In this document: piece by piece, positions 6,024 to 6,758 of the stretch
Layout of the letters: every line of letters starts with the position of its first letter
Position numbering within the stretch: the stretch's first letter is position 1
DNA from: Clostridia bacterium
GTDB lineage: Bacteria; Bacillota; Clostridia; Oscillospirales; CAG-272
Length of the DNA: 6,758 nucleotides
Direction: 5' to 3'
Assembly (NCBI GenBank): GCA_017420845.1
Contig: JAFQOC010000555.1
Coordinates: 1-6,758 of the forward strand
Program-made: the position numbers and the translations under genes
Notes under the pieces: model-generated
What the model saw: only the letters and a program-made list of their open reading frames with translations
Told to the model about the DNA's origin: nothing
The model's database searches: none

Positions 6024-6758
6024 ATGTTAAAGTATATTCTGAAACGTCTCGGTCTGGCGGTGCTCATTCTGCTGGGTGTATCTCTCATTATTTACATCCT
6101 GGTCAGATCCATGCCCGTCAGCTTCATCGAGGGCAAGATCGCGGAGATGAACCAGGGCGGCGCCACCATTCCCGAGGAGACTGTGGAGAGCATGAAAAAG
6201 CTCTACGGCCTGGAGGACGACAGCTTTGTGGGTATTCTCAAGGGCTACGTCAACTGGCTGGGCAAGCTCGTACAGCTCGACTTCGGTACCAGCTTCAAGT
6301 ACGGCGCACCCGTCATTGACGTCATCCGCGACCATATGGGCGTGTCCTTCGCCATCGCCTTTGTGGCGGTGATATTGGAGTTTCTCATCGCCATCCCTCT
6401 GGGTATTACCGCCGCAACCCACCAGTATTCGGCCAGAGACTATATCGTCACTGTGCTGGTCATGATCGGTATTTCTCTGCCCGCCTTTTTCTTCAGTCAG
6501 GTGCTCAAGGACCTGTTCGCCAACAAGCTGGGCTGGTTCCCGCCGTCGGGTATGACCGACGCCTCCCAGTCCTATACGGGTATCTCCCTGCTTCTGGACT
6601 ACCTGAAGCATATGTTCATCCCTGTCCTGACGGTGGTGATACTAAGCATCGGCGGACGCATGAGAATGACCCGTACCAATATGCTGGAGGTGCTGAATTC
6701 GGATTATATCCGTACCGCCCGCGCCAAGGGTCTGGGGGAAGGGAAGGTCATCTACAAG
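6024..6758 (+). CDS. ABC transporter permease, OppB/DppB type, 3'-partial
   Basis: The first 245 codons of an inner-membrane permease of the binding-protein-dependent transport family, still open at the right edge. Full-length relatives are about 305-340 residues, so the last fifth to a quarter is missing. The N-terminus M-L-K-Y-I-L-K-R-L-G with a membrane segment at ~11-28 is the usual OppB/DppB opening. Other family marks are K-L-Y-G-L (59-63), L-D-F-G-T-S (85-90), a membrane block at ~107-131, S-L-P-A-F-F (151-156), L-G-W-F-P-P-S-G (169-176), and the cytoplasmic ATPase-contact loop D227-Y-I-R-T-A-R-A-K-G236-L with its conserved Gly. It would form the pore with an OppC-type partner and be driven by OppD/OppF-type ATPases, expected just downstream. 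The 170-base gap before it is long for an operon but contains no convincing promoter. Confidence 0.93.
   Translation, partial: MLKYILKRLGLAVLILLGVSLIIYILVRSMPVSFIEGKIAEMNQGGATIPEETVESMKKLYGLEDDSFVGILKGYVNWLGKLVQLDFGTSFKYGAPVIDVIRDHMGVSFAIAFVAVILEFLIAIPLGITAATHQYSARDYIVTVLVMIGISLPAFFFSQVLKDLFANKLGWFPPSGMTDASQSYTGISLLLDYLKHMFIPVLTVVILSIGGRMRMTRTNMLEVLNSDYIRTARAKGLGEGKVIYK

Noticed and set aside
5798..6088. Minus-strand frames of 63 and 96 codons spanning the gap between binding protein and permease.
   Set aside because: They read through the palindrome and the ends of both real genes, have low-complexity Pro/Arg/Ser composition, and match no known family.
6027..6611. 194-codon open frame on the minus strand opposite the permease gene.
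   Set aside because: It is again in register with the real gene and bounded by its TTA codon at 6027-6029. The + strand carries the full OppB/DppB pattern.

Overview
The window looks like chromosomal DNA of a GC-rich, Gram-positive Clostridia-type bacterium, probably a gut commensal of the Oscillospiraceae/Eubacteriales kind. This is an inference from several signs: strong G/C preference at third codon positions, an AGGAGG ribosome site, a Firmicutes-style lipoprotein signal (FAS-C), BspA-type leucine-rich repeats, acidic E-T/D-E-T linkers, and an InlB/Flg_new-type repeat. TGA and TAA are both used as stops. No RNA gene, CRISPR array, insertion sequence or integrase was seen.

Three genes lie head to tail on the + strand. 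(1) Bases 2-3244 are the 3' part of a very large surface protein whose start is left of the window. It has about ten BspA-like repeats, a helical stalk, a membrane segment, a charged loop of about 106 residues, a second membrane segment, an InlB-like repeat and a GLUG-like beta-helix tail. (2) Bases 3280-5853 encode an 857-residue lipoprotein, a family-5 (OppA/DppA-type) solute-binding protein. It is much longer than usual because about 260 residues are inserted after the N-terminal signature. (3) Bases 6024-6758 are the 5' part of an OppB/DppB-type permease, cut by the right edge. The remaining transporter genes (second permease, ATPases) would be expected to follow.

Only 35 bases separate genes 1 and 2, with no terminator and a strong ribosome site, so they are probably cotranscribed. 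The 170-base gap between genes 2 and 3 holds a perfect GC-rich hairpin without a proper T-tract and a possible second nested fold. This is the kind of place where expression of an abundant binding protein is set apart from that of its permease, or where a dispersed palindromic repeat has inserted. The gap contains no convincing promoter.

Taken together, the window suggests a cell-surface module in which a repeat-rich, doubly membrane-anchored protein is made with a peptide-type ABC importer. The most unusual points are the two-sided architecture of the surface protein, its coupling to the transporter, and the large insertion in the binding protein. The substrate and any functional link between the surface protein and the importer cannot be read from the sequence.
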